Assembly (NCBI GenBank): GCA_945956945.1
Contig: CAMFJO010000021.1
Coordinates: 1 to 8,313 of the forward strand
From: an uncultured Legionellales bacterium
GTDB lineage: Bacteria > Pseudomonadota > Gammaproteobacteria > UBA1113
Reading direction: 5' to 3'
DNA length: 8,313 bases
Shown: one piece after another, positions 1 through 8,313 of the stretch
Position numbering within the stretch: the stretch's first letter is position 1
How the letters are laid out: each line of letters begins with the position of its first letter
Made by a program: the position numbers and the translations under genes
The notes under the pieces: generated by a model
Told to the model about the DNA's origin: nothing
The model's input: only the letters and a program-made list of their open reading frames with translations
Database searches by the model: none

Positions 1-1344
1 CAACCTATCCTACTACACAAAATGTTGCGCGATTTAGTGGGCCGGCGCGCAACATTTATGGCAAATTATCAACAACAAAAAAGCATTGTTAAATTATTTT
101 ATAATAAACAAGGCTTGCGTCACGCCCGTAGAGAAACCATAGGCTTGGAAAAATTGAGTGATTGTGGAGTAACCACAAGCCAAGTTTTACATTGTAGAGT
201 ACTAAAAGAAGGCGTATTGCTGGTATTATCCTATTTAAATCACACAGAGCCCTTGTCCGTGTGTTGGCAAACAGAATCTCCCCAAATAAAGGAAGAACTC
301 TTATTACAGTTATTTGCGCAATTACAAAAAATGTATTGTCGCGGAGTTTATCAGAATGATTTGCATTTGGACAATATTTTATTTGATGGCAAGAAAGTAT
401 ATGTAATAGATGGTATGGGCATTAGGCATTCTAGAAGCACGAATGCTTTGGCCATAAAAGCACAATTGGAAAATTTAGCAGAACTTTTTCTGGAATTTTC
501 TTTCTGCGATCAGACCTTATTATGGCGAGCTTTAGAAAAATCTTCATTCCCCTTTGCACAGCAAAACTTGCATGCTAAACTACAAAAAAGAATTACCGAA
601 AAGAGTCGCTATAAACAGCGCAAATTTCAACGCAAAGTCTGGCGCAACTGCACCGCTTTTGTGATGGGCAGATTAAGCGACTATCATTATGCAGTAGTGC
701 GTGGTGAGAAAACAGCGATGATAACCATGTTTTCTCATCTGGAACAGCATACAGAGTATTTTAAACCCTTAAAACAAGGTAGAACCAGCACCGTGTTCCA
801 CTATCAACAAGCTGAGTGCAATTGGGTAGTTAAACGGTATAATATCAAATCTTTTTGGCATGGTGTGATGCGTAGCTTTAGGAGGACACGAGCGGCTTCT
901 TCCTGGCAAAATGCCAACAGATTACAATTGCTCCATATATTAACCGCAAAGCCAATCGGTGTACTGCAAAAAAATTGGGGCTCATTACGGCGTCAATCCT
1001 ATTTTGTCATGGAGTACGTGGCAGGGGTTTCTTTGCAGCAATACTTAAATGGGTGCGCAGAAGATGTGGAACTACAGCAACAAATGATTCAGCAAGTAGT
1101 GCAAGTATTGTCTTCCTTAAAACAAAACTGTTTATGTCATGGTGATTTGAAAGCCGATAATTGGCGAGTTTGCGATGGTAAGTTGTATCTTTTGGATTTG
1201 GACAGCTTGCAGCTTTATAGAGATGGGTTATTATTCAATTGGGCTTTTTACCGCGATCTTAAACGGTTCTTAAAAAATTGGCAAGATACCCCGGTATTGC
1301 AGCAACACTTTGTGATGGCATTTAAAGAGAGTAAATTAGTATGA
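1..1344 (+). CDS. Tandem WaaP/Kdo-kinase-like protein, two kinase domains (5' end outside window)
   Basis: Probable small-molecule kinase of the LPS kinase (Kdo/WaaP) superfamily, likely phosphorylating an LPS core sugar at the cytoplasmic face of the inner membrane. Numbering from the ATG at 22, two kinase-like halves are visible. Half 1 has VKLFY with Lys24, an alpha-C Glu38, the catalytic loop NDLHLDN (Asp113, Asn118) and a metal-binding Asp130 in VIDGMG. Half 2 has a glycine-loop-like QGRTSTV (252-258), Lys271, MEYVAG, the catalytic loop HGDLKADN (Asp375, Asn380) and Asp392 in LLDLDS. Both halves therefore keep the catalytic residues. The frame has no stop back to base 1. The stretch VGRRATF just after the ATG at 22 lines up with the glycine-loop region of half 2, and neither ATG 22 nor ATG 58 has a ribosome site, so the true start is most likely upstream of the window. 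The stop overlaps the next start. The sequence looks more A+T-rich by eye than pyrG-rocD. The exact substrate is unknown. Confidence 0.85.
   Translation, partial: QPILLHKMLRDLVGRRATFMANYQQQKSIVKLFYNKQGLRHARRETIGLEKLSDCGVTTSQVLHCRVLKEGVLLVLSYLNHTEPLSVCWQTESPQIKEELLLQLFAQLQKMYCRGVYQNDLHLDNILFDGKKVYVIDGMGIRHSRSTNALAIKAQLENLAELFLEFSFCDQTLLWRALEKSSFPFAQQNLHAKLQKRITEKSRYKQRKFQRKVWRNCTAFVMGRLSDYHYAVVRGEKTAMITMFSHLEQHTEYFKPLKQGRTSTVFHYQQAECNWVVKRYNIKSFWHGVMRSFRRTRAASSWQNANRLQLLHILTAKPIGVLQKNWGSLRRQSYFVMEYVAGVSLQQYLNGCAEDVELQQQMIQQVVQVLSSLKQNCLCHGDLKADNWRVCDGKLYLLDLDSLQLYRDGLLFNWAFYRDLKRFLKNWQDTPVLQQHFVMAFKESKLV
20..57. repeat. Perfect 12-bp inverted repeat with 14-base loop
   Basis: AAATGTTGCGCG (20-31) is the exact reverse complement of CGCGCAACATTT (46-57). 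The loop between them, 32-45, includes GGGCCGG. It lies inside the open kinase frame and is far longer than expected by chance at this spacing. It could be a fold in the mRNA, a protein-binding site, or a coincidence of the codons used. It should not be read as the terminator of an upstream gene, because the coding frame runs straight through it and there is only a three-T run after it. Confidence 0.7.
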
Positions 1345-3065
1345 ACATTTTAGGATTATCCGGAGCCTTGACACACGATGCTTCAGCCGCCTTATTGGTA
1401 GATGGCAAATTAGTTTGTGCGGCAGAAGAAGAACGTTTTATTCGTGATAAGCATGCCAAGAATAAATTGCCTTTAGAGGCAACACGCTGGTGTTTGCAAG
1501 CAGCAGGTCTTCGTCCCCAAGACATAGATATAGTCGCTTTCCCTTTTGCTTCCATCGGGTTGTTTTCTCCTGCTCGTTGGCATTACGCTAGGCGGTATTG
1601 GTATGCGCCTGATAGAGCATTAGATGCCTTATTCAATGGCAATAGACATTATAGACGTAATAAGAAAAGGGTTTTATCTTTTTTAAAAGACTTAGGTTTT
1701 GATCTTAATAAAACACAATTTATGCCCATAGAACACCACTTAACCCATGCGAGCAGCGCTTACCATTTAAGCGGTTTTGAAGGTAAATGCGCTATTTTGG
1801 GGGTTGATGGTAAAGGCGAATATGCTTCTACTTTTTTAGGGTATGCCGAAAATGGCCGTATTCATAAAATCAAAGAATTTTTTGACCCTGATTCCTTGGG
1901 GGGATTATATGGCGCAATGACGCAATACTTAGGTTTTGAAATGTTAGATGGCGAATTTAAAGTGATGGGAATGGCGCCGTATGGCGATCCTAAACGCTAT
2001 GATTTATCGCCTTTATTGCAATTTAATGGCAAAAATTTCAAGGTCAATACCCGTTTGGTGAATACCGTTGGGTTAAGACGTTATAAAAAAGATGGTCAAG
2101 CTTATTATTTTAGCGATAAGTTAGTGGATTGGTTAGGCCCCATGCGGGTAGGGGATGACATCGATGAACCCTATGTACATTATGCAGCGAGTCTACAAAA
2201 AATGTTGGAAGACAGTGTCTTGAGCTTGGTGCGCTATTATTTAGGAGATATTATTCACGAAACGGGCCGTTTGTGTTTTGCAGGTGGGGTGGCCTTAAAT
2301 GTAAAATTGAATCAACGATTATTACAATTGCCCGGGCTAAAAGAATTATTCATACAACCCGCTGCCAATGATGCCGGCACGGCCATCGGTGCGGCAACTT
2401 ATGCAGCTTCCTTGAAGCAGATCCCCATACAACCCTTAGAGCACGTTTATTTAGGCCCTTCTTATACTACAGAAGAATGCGTGAGAGCATGCCAAAATCA
2501 TATTGCCAGACCGCGTTTTAGTATTTTAGACAATACCGTGGACTATGCGGCCAAGCTATTAGCGCAAGGTGAACCCTTGGCATGGTTTCAGGGGCGCATG
2601 GAGTTTGGGCCCCGCGCCCTAGGCAATAGAAGTATTCTGGGGTGTCCCAATGCCTCGGGTATTGCTAATAAAATCAACCAACAAATCAAATATAGAGAGC
2701 GTTGGCGCCCCTTTTGTCCTAGCTTATTGGATACAGTGGCCGAAGATATCTTACAAACAACCCATCCCGCGCCCTACATGACGATTACCTTTGATGTCGC
2801 TGAGCACTGGAAAGAGCGGATCCCGGAAGTGGTGCATGAAGATGGCACACTAAGGGCACAAGTGGTGACGCAAAAGTCTAATCCACGTTACTATGATTTG
2901 ATCAGCGCCTTAGAGCGTCTGACGGGCAATGCGGTCGTGTTAAATACCTCTTTGAATAGGCGCGGTGAACCGATGGTCTGTTCACCTGAAGATGCTCTGA
3001 ATATGTTTTTTGGGTGTGATTTACGGTATTTGATTATGGAAGATGTGCTAGTATTAAAAGAATGA
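1341..3065 (+). CDS. NodU/CmcH-family O-carbamoyltransferase (WapO-like)
   Basis: Transfers a carbamoyl group from carbamoyl phosphate, via carbamoyl-adenylate, to a hydroxyl of a sugar. The protein has 574 residues, the usual size for the family. The N-terminal Kae1-like domain (about 1-350) starts MNILGLSGALTHDASA and holds the metal site: His132 and His136 in HHLTHASSAY, Asp156 in GVDGKGE and Asp344 in AANDAGTAIG. AGGVALN (314-320) is the nucleotide-binding part. The C-terminal YrdC-like domain (about 365-574) has the family signature EFGPRALGNRSIL (421-433), then YRERWRPFCPS and LNTSLNRRGEPM. All expected motifs are present, so it looks active. The ATG overlaps the TGA of the kinase gene (ATGA, 1341-1344), which suggests translational coupling. 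A weak AAAGAGAG lies 9 bases ahead. Next to a WaaP-like kinase, the best guess is carbamoylation of an LPS core heptose, as known for Pseudomonas WapO; this role is inferred. Other O-carbamoyl products remain possible. Confidence 0.9.
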   Translation: MNILGLSGALTHDASAALLVDGKLVCAAEEERFIRDKHAKNKLPLEATRWCLQAAGLRPQDIDIVAFPFASIGLFSPARWHYARRYWYAPDRALDALFNGNRHYRRNKKRVLSFLKDLGFDLNKTQFMPIEHHLTHASSAYHLSGFEGKCAILGVDGKGEYASTFLGYAENGRIHKIKEFFDPDSLGGLYGAMTQYLGFEMLDGEFKVMGMAPYGDPKRYDLSPLLQFNGKNFKVNTRLVNTVGLRRYKKDGQAYYFSDKLVDWLGPMRVGDDIDEPYVHYAASLQKMLEDSVLSLVRYYLGDIIHETGRLCFAGGVALNVKLNQRLLQLPGLKELFIQPAANDAGTAIGAATYAASLKQIPIQPLEHVYLGPSYTTEECVRACQNHIARPRFSILDNTVDYAAKLLAQGEPLAWFQGRMEFGPRALGNRSILGCPNASGIANKINQQIKYRERWRPFCPSLLDTVAEDILQTTHPAPYMTITFDVAEHWKERIPEVVHEDGTLRAQVVTQKSNPRYYDLISALERLTGNAVVLNTSLNRRGEPMVCSPEDALNMFFGCDLRYLIMEDVLVLKE

Positions 3066-3084
3066 TCACTGTAGAGGATACTGT

Positions 3085-4356
3085 ATGCCTATAGCCGACA
3101 AAGCACCGAGTCCTAAAGCTTGGTTTATGTGGGGTCTGACCATTCTTTTTTTATTATTCCAATTCATACTGCAAGGTTCTGTGAGCAGTATGGCGCCATT
3201 TTTGGCCAAAGACTTTAATACGAATGTGGCTGCAGTGGGGATAGTTTCTTCCAGTTATTTTTGGACTTATTTATTATTGCAAATGCCAGGCGGTATACTC
3301 GTTGATCGCATCGGTGCTAAACATTTATTGATCGTGGCGACGCTGATTTGTGCGCTCGGAACCTTATTATTTTCGCTCAGCAATGGCATACAAGGCGCGG
3401 TGTGGGCGCGTATGTTGACTGGATTGGGCACTGCTCCAGCATTGGCCGGTTGCTTTTATTTGATTGGCAATTGGTTTACGCCAGGCTATTTTGCTTTTGT
3501 CGTCGGCTTAAGTGAAGCTTTAGCCATGATAGCAGGGGGTGTCGGAGGAGAAATTATTTCGACGGCTACTCTTCATTTAGGATGGCGTACTGTATTGGTG
3601 GTGGCGAGTGTTTTATGTGTCATCTTAACCCTGTTATTCGCTATTTTTCTGCAAGATAGGCCTAAACAAATGCACAAGCCGCAAAAAGCAGCAGGCTTAC
3701 CCCTTAGCCGTCAATTAGTAGCGCTCTTAAGCTTGCCTCAGGTTTGGCTGTGTGGCTTATTTTCAGGATTAATGTTTCCCATTATTAGTACGCTTGCAAC
3801 CTATTGGTGTATTCCTTATTTGATGACGCGCTATGGAGTGAGCGTACGCATCGCTGCTTTGGGTAATTTGGCTTTATTTTTAGGGGCAGGGTTAGGTTGT
3901 CCTTTTTTGGGTCATGTGTCTGATTTTTTTCATCGACGAAAAGTCGTTATGGCGGTTGGCGTGATAGCCGCTTTTATCAGTTTAAGCATGGCTTTGTATA
4001 TTCCCTATTTGCATTTTAGCACGGTCGTTGCCTTATTTTTTCTAACGGGTCTTTTTGCCAGCGTGTATATGCTGCCTTTTGCCTTGGTGAATGAAATTGT
4101 CCCGGAAGAGGCGCGTGGTACGGCAATGGGATTTACCAATATGATGTGTATTCTTTTAGGCGCGCCTTTTTTGACGCCCTTAGTAAGCTTATTATTGAAG
4201 CTGAGTGCTTCTTCTCACCAGGTTACGGATTTTTCGACAAACTCTTATACCATTGCCTTAAGTGTGCTGCCTTTTTCTTTTTCATTGGCTTTAGTGGTGT
4301 TATTCTGGATCCACGATCCCCGTAGACCTAAACAAAAATCCGCACACCACAGTTGA
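3085..4356 (+). CDS. Major facilitator superfamily (MFS) transporter
   Basis: Inner-membrane secondary transporter of 423 residues with about 12 hydrophobic helices (roughly 13-33, 48-66, 78-98, 104-123, 136-157, 168-189, 212-236, 255-275, 286-306, 310-332, 345-372, 388-409). The family loop motif between helices 2 and 3 is clear as GGILVDRIGAKH (69-80), and a second copy, GHVSDFFHRRK (276-286), occurs at the matching place in the second half. A charged stretch around 190-208 is the central loop. The start has a good ribosome site, AGAGGA at 3073-3078, 6 bases ahead. The gene follows the carbamoyltransferase by 19 bases and is probably in the same transcript. It has no signal peptide beyond its first helix. 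The substrate cannot be told from sequence: sugar phosphate, organic anion, amino acid and drug carriers all share these motifs. Legionella-type phagosomal transporters are also MFS proteins, but membership was not shown here. Confidence 0.9.
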   Translation: MPIADKAPSPKAWFMWGLTILFLLFQFILQGSVSSMAPFLAKDFNTNVAAVGIVSSSYFWTYLLLQMPGGILVDRIGAKHLLIVATLICALGTLLFSLSNGIQGAVWARMLTGLGTAPALAGCFYLIGNWFTPGYFAFVVGLSEALAMIAGGVGGEIISTATLHLGWRTVLVVASVLCVILTLLFAIFLQDRPKQMHKPQKAAGLPLSRQLVALLSLPQVWLCGLFSGLMFPIISTLATYWCIPYLMTRYGVSVRIAALGNLALFLGAGLGCPFLGHVSDFFHRRKVVMAVGVIAAFISLSMALYIPYLHFSTVVALFFLTGLFASVYMLPFALVNEIVPEEARGTAMGFTNMMCILLGAPFLTPLVSLLLKLSASSHQVTDFSTNSYTIALSVLPFSFSLALVVLFWIHDPRRPKQKSAHHS

Positions 4357-4363
4357 TTTTTAG

Positions 4364-6148
<1,785 letters not shown>

Positions 6149-6151
<3 letters not shown>

Positions 6152-6156
6152 GAGGT
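6149..6156 (+). promoter_or_regulatory. Strong Shine-Dalgarno site of kdsA overlapping the pyrG stop
   Basis: TAGGAGGT matches the anti-Shine-Dalgarno nearly perfectly and is 4 bases from the kdsA ATG at 6161. Its first three bases are the pyrG stop codon, so ribosomes finishing pyrG are placed directly on the kdsA start. Confidence 0.85.
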
Positions 6157-6160
6157 AACG

Positions 6161-6991
6161 ATGAAGCTATGTGATTTTGAAATAGGGTTGAATCAACCGC
6201 TTTTTATTATGGCCGGACCTTGTGTGGTCGAAAGTGAAGCTTTAGCGATAGAAACAGCGGGTTATTTGAAAGAATTAATGCACGCGCGAGGTATTCATTT
6301 TATTTATAAATCGTCTTTTGATAAGGCGAACCGTTCCTCACACGATAGTTTCAGAGGTTTAGGCATTGATAAATCTTTGAATATCTTAGCCAAAGTTAAA
6401 AAAGAAATTGGTGTTTCTATTGTGACAGACGTGCACGAAGACAGTCCTTTGGATGAAGTTGCCAGTGTGGCCGATGTGTTGCAAACCCCAGCATTTTTAT
6501 GCAGACAGACCAATTTTATTCAAAAAGTAGCTGCAGTAGGATTGCCAGTTAATATTAAAAAAGGTCAATTTTTAGCGCCTTGGGATATGAAACATGTGGT
6601 GGCTAAGGCCCGCGCTGTCGGCAATGATCAGATTATGGTGTGTGAGCGCGGTGCTTCTTTTGGCTATAATAATTTAGTGTCGGATATGCGATCTTTAGCC
6701 ATTATGCGCGATTGTGAAGCCCCCGTCGTATTTGATGCGACGCATTCGGTGCAATTACCGGGTGGTCAGGGGACGCAGTCAGGCGGACAACGCGAATTTG
6801 TACCCACGCTGGCGCGAGCCGCGGTGGCTGTGGGCATTGCGGGTGTATTTTTAGAAACGCATCCTCAGCCCGATAAAGCCCTGAGTGATGGCCCTAACTC
6901 GTGGCCACTGCATAAAATGCCAGCTTTATTGGATCAATTGCAAGCCATTGATGCTTTGGTGAAGCAGCAACAAGCCTATGACTTAGTTTAA
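6161..6991 (+). CDS. kdsA: 3-deoxy-8-phosphooctulonate (KDO-8-P) synthase, metal-dependent class
   Basis: Condenses phosphoenolpyruvate with D-arabinose 5-phosphate to KDO 8-phosphate, the committed step for the KDO sugar of the LPS inner core; cytoplasmic TIM-barrel enzyme. The 276 residues fit the family. Motifs in order: AGPCVVES (18-25), [12 protein letters not shown] (49-60), [59 protein letters not shown] and [17 protein letters not shown]. Cys21, His195, Glu232 and Asp243 match the four metal ligands of the Aquifex aeolicus enzyme (Cys11, His185, Glu222, Asp233) at one constant offset of 10. The E. coli type, which needs no metal, has Asn at the Cys position. The enzyme is therefore predicted to need a divalent metal. 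It lies 9 bases after pyrG and 13 bases before the chosen rocD start. PyrG supplies CTP for the later activation of KDO to CMP-KDO. Confidence 0.98.
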   Translation: MKLCDFEIGLNQPLFIMAGPCVVESEALAIETAGYLKELMHARGIHFIYKSSFDKANRSSHDSFRGLGIDKSLNILAKVKKEIGVSIVTDVHEDSPLDEVASVADVLQTPAFLCRQTNFIQKVAAVGLPVNIKKGQFLAPWDMKHVVAKARAVGNDQIMVCERGASFGYNNLVSDMRSLAIMRDCEAPVVFDATHSVQLPGGQGTQSGGQREFVPTLARAAVAVGIAGVFLETHPQPDKALSDGPNSWPLHKMPALLDQLQAIDALVKQQQAYDLV

Positions 6992-6998
6992 AGAAGGA
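6991..6998 (+). promoter_or_regulatory. Shine-Dalgarno site that decides the rocD start
   Basis: AAGAAGGA ends directly against an ATG at 6999, which leaves no spacer, but lies 6 bases before a second in-frame ATG at 7005. Normal spacing therefore favours 7005 as the start. The site overlaps the last base of the kdsA stop codon. Confidence 0.75.
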
Positions 6999-7004
6999 AT
7001 GGTT

Positions 7005-8213
7005 ATGTCTACGACAATCAAAAAGGAAATGCAATTTAGTGCGCATAATTATAACCCTTTGCCGGTGGTATTGGTAAAAGGTGAAGGCGCTTTGTTGTGG
7101 GATGAAAAGGGGCGCGAATACATAGACATGATGAGCGCTTATTCAGCCGTCAGTCATGGTCATCGCCATCCGAAGATAGTGAAAGCTTTAGAAACACAAC
7201 TGGCCCGTTTGGCCATTGTGTCGCGTTCTTATCATACGGATGTGTTAGCCGAGTTTTTGCAATACGCTTGCGAGTTGTTTGAGTACGATAAAGCCCTGCC
7301 CATGAATACCGGTGCCGAAGCCGTAGAAACGGCTTTAAAATTGGTGCGCAAATGGGGCTATCAGGTTAAAAAAGTGCCTGAAGGTAAAGCGGAAATCATT
7401 GCCTGCAGAAATAATTTTCACGGCCGCACTATTGCTATCGTCGGTATGTCGACAGAACCACAATATAGGGAAGGTTTTGGACCTTTCCCTGCCGGATTTA
7501 ATGTCATTCCCTATGGGGATATCGAGGCTTTAGAAAAAGCGATTACGCCTAATACGGTTGCATTTATTGTAGAACCCATTCAAGGTGAAGCAGGGATTAT
7601 GGTACCGCCCATAGGGTATTTAAAAGAATGTGCGACATTGTGTCAACGCCATAATGTATTGTTGATAGCCGATGAAATTCAAACCGGTTTGGGACGTACC
7701 GGCCAGCGTTTGGCCTGTGATCACGAAGGTGTGCATCCCGATGTTTTGGTATTGGGCAAAGCTTTGGGTGGCGGCGTACTGCCGGTTTCGATGGTGTTGG
7801 CGAATGATGCCATTATGTCGGTATTGACCCCTGGCGATCATGGCAGTACCTTTGGCGGTTATGCTCTGGCTGCAGCCGTCGGTTTGGCAGCTTTACAGTC
7901 CTTAGAAGAAGAGCAGTTGAGTGAACGCGCTGTGGTATTGGGTGAACGCTTGATGAAAGGCTTAAAAACCATTTCGCATCCTGCTATTAAGGAGATTCGC
8001 GGCAAAGGATTGATGATAGGCATCGAAATCGATCCTGCCATTATAGATGGCCATGCATTGGCGTTGAAATTTTTACAACACGGTATTCTAACCAAAGAAA
8101 CCCATCAAGTGGTTATTCGTTTGGCACCGCCCTTGGTGATCAGCGAGGACTTGATTGATAAAGCCCTGGAAGCTATTAAAACCGTTTTTGCGGAGATTTC
8201 GCAGTACGCTTAA
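7005..8213 (+). CDS. rocD: Ornithine aminotransferase (ornithine-oxo-acid transaminase)
   Basis: PLP-dependent class III aminotransferase moving the delta-amino group of ornithine to 2-oxoglutarate, giving glutamate semialdehyde (which cyclises to pyrroline-5-carboxylate) and glutamate. It links arginine/ornithine to proline and glutamate. The 402 residues match bacterial RocD. The N-terminus AHNYNPLPVVL (Tyr16) is typical of ornithine aminotransferases. Other landmarks are AYSAVSHGH, MNTGAEAVETALKLVRKWGY (phosphate binding), FHGRT (Arg141), EPIQGEAG (Glu195), IADEIQTGLGRTG (Asp223), LGKALGGG with the PLP lysine Lys252, GSTFGG and IRLAPPLVI (Arg372). The distances Glu195-Lys252 (57) and Asp223-Lys252 (29) are those of human OAT (Glu235, Asp263, Lys292). 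Acetylornithine or GABA aminotransferase is less likely given this N-terminus. It follows kdsA closely and is probably cotranscribed, but shares no pathway with it. Confidence 0.95.
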   Translation: MSTTIKKEMQFSAHNYNPLPVVLVKGEGALLWDEKGREYIDMMSAYSAVSHGHRHPKIVKALETQLARLAIVSRSYHTDVLAEFLQYACELFEYDKALPMNTGAEAVETALKLVRKWGYQVKKVPEGKAEIIACRNNFHGRTIAIVGMSTEPQYREGFGPFPAGFNVIPYGDIEALEKAITPNTVAFIVEPIQGEAGIMVPPIGYLKECATLCQRHNVLLIADEIQTGLGRTGQRLACDHEGVHPDVLVLGKALGGGVLPVSMVLANDAIMSVLTPGDHGSTFGGYALAAAVGLAALQSLEEEQLSERAVVLGERLMKGLKTISHPAIKEIRGKGLMIGIEIDPAIIDGHALALKFLQHGILTKETHQVVIRLAPPLVISEDLIDKALEAIKTVFAEISQYA

Positions 8214-8217
8214 ACCC

Positions 8218-8247
8218 TTGCATTTGGCGGGGTGAGTATGGTAACTT
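8218..8247 (+). promoter_or_regulatory. Weak candidate promoter for the tRNA gene
   Basis: In the 47-base gap after rocD, TTGCAT (8218-8223) and TAACTT (8242-8247) lie 18 bases apart, with TG plus one base just before the -10 (8239-8241). Transcription would begin about 7 bases before the tRNA. Both hexamers match the consensus in only three positions, so read-through from rocD is an equal possibility. No terminator is visible in the gap. Confidence 0.2.
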
Positions 8248-8260
8248 TGACACTCTTAAT

Positions 8261-8313
8261 AGGCACGTAGCTCAGTGGTAGAGCATCACCTTCACACGGT
8301 GGGGGCCGGTGGT
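8261..8313 (+). tRNA. tRNA-Val, anticodon CAC (3' part cut by window end)
   Basis: The 5' two thirds of a tRNA fold cleanly. The acceptor strand is AGGCACG (8261-8267), followed by TA at positions 8-9. The D arm is GCTC (8270-8273) with GAGC (8281-8284) around the loop AGTGGTA. The anticodon arm is TCACC (8286-8290) and GGTGG (8298-8302) around loop TTCACAC, so the anticodon is CAC (8293-8295), reading the valine codon GUG. A 5-base variable loop and the first T-arm strand GGTGG (8308-8312) follow, then the window ends. About 20 bases plus any encoded CCA are missing; the 3' acceptor strand should read CGTGCCT. E. coli reads valine codons with UAC and GAC tRNAs only, so CAC is an added isoacceptor. 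Confidence 0.9.

Noticed and set aside
20..57. Inverted repeat as an intrinsic terminator of an upstream gene
   Set aside because: The kinase frame is open through it and the following T run is only three bases, so termination here would cut off the gene itself.
1322..1555. 77-residue reverse-strand frame over the kinase/carbamoyltransferase junction
   Set aside because: Antisense to the conserved N-terminus of the carbamoyltransferase and without features of its own.
8247..8252. Perfect TTGACA -35 box just before the tRNA
   Set aside because: A -10 at normal spacing would fall inside the tRNA (near 8269-8275), where the sequence is TAGCTC-like tRNA structure, and it could not drive the mature tRNA.

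Overview
The window is a fully coding, single-strand stretch of a bacterial chromosome. It holds six protein genes, all on the + strand, and the first part of a tRNA gene at the right edge. It suggests a moderately A+T-rich gammaproteobacterium with lipopolysaccharide (LPS). The reasons are the pyrG-kdsA pair, the KDO synthesis gene itself, the WaaP-type kinase and WapO-type carbamoyltransferase pair known from gammaproteobacterial LPS core loci, and the codon use. A Legionella/Coxiella-like relative is plausible, but this is an inference from overall feel and not a proven placement.

Region 1 (1-4356) reads as one transcription unit already running when the window begins. It contains a tandem WaaP/Kdo-kinase-like protein whose 5' end lies outside the window, a NodU/CmcH-family O-carbamoyltransferase joined to it by an ATGA stop/start overlap, and, 19 bases later, a 12-helix major facilitator transporter. 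The first two genes most likely decorate the LPS core with phosphate and carbamoyl groups. The transporter's substrate cannot be read from the sequence.

Region 2 (4357-4492) is the only sizeable gap, 136 bases. It carries a possible extended -10 promoter for pyrG, a short G+C hairpin and an 8-base direct repeat.

Region 3 (4493-8213) is a tight housekeeping run. It contains pyrG (CTP synthase), kdsA (KDO-8-phosphate synthase, with the complete four-residue metal site of the metal-dependent class) and rocD (ornithine aminotransferase). Strong Shine-Dalgarno sites start both kdsA and rocD. CTP from PyrG and KDO-8-P from KdsA meet later in CMP-KDO synthesis, so the pair has a shared link to LPS. 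RocD sits where enolase is often found in related gene orders and has no obvious link to its neighbours. A valine tRNA with the less common CAC anticodon follows and is cut by the window end.

I found no mobile element, CRISPR array, toxin-antitoxin pair, prophage gene or clearly new system. The most interesting parts are the two-kinase protein coupled to a carbamoyltransferase, and an unusually long perfect inverted repeat inside the kinase coding sequence.
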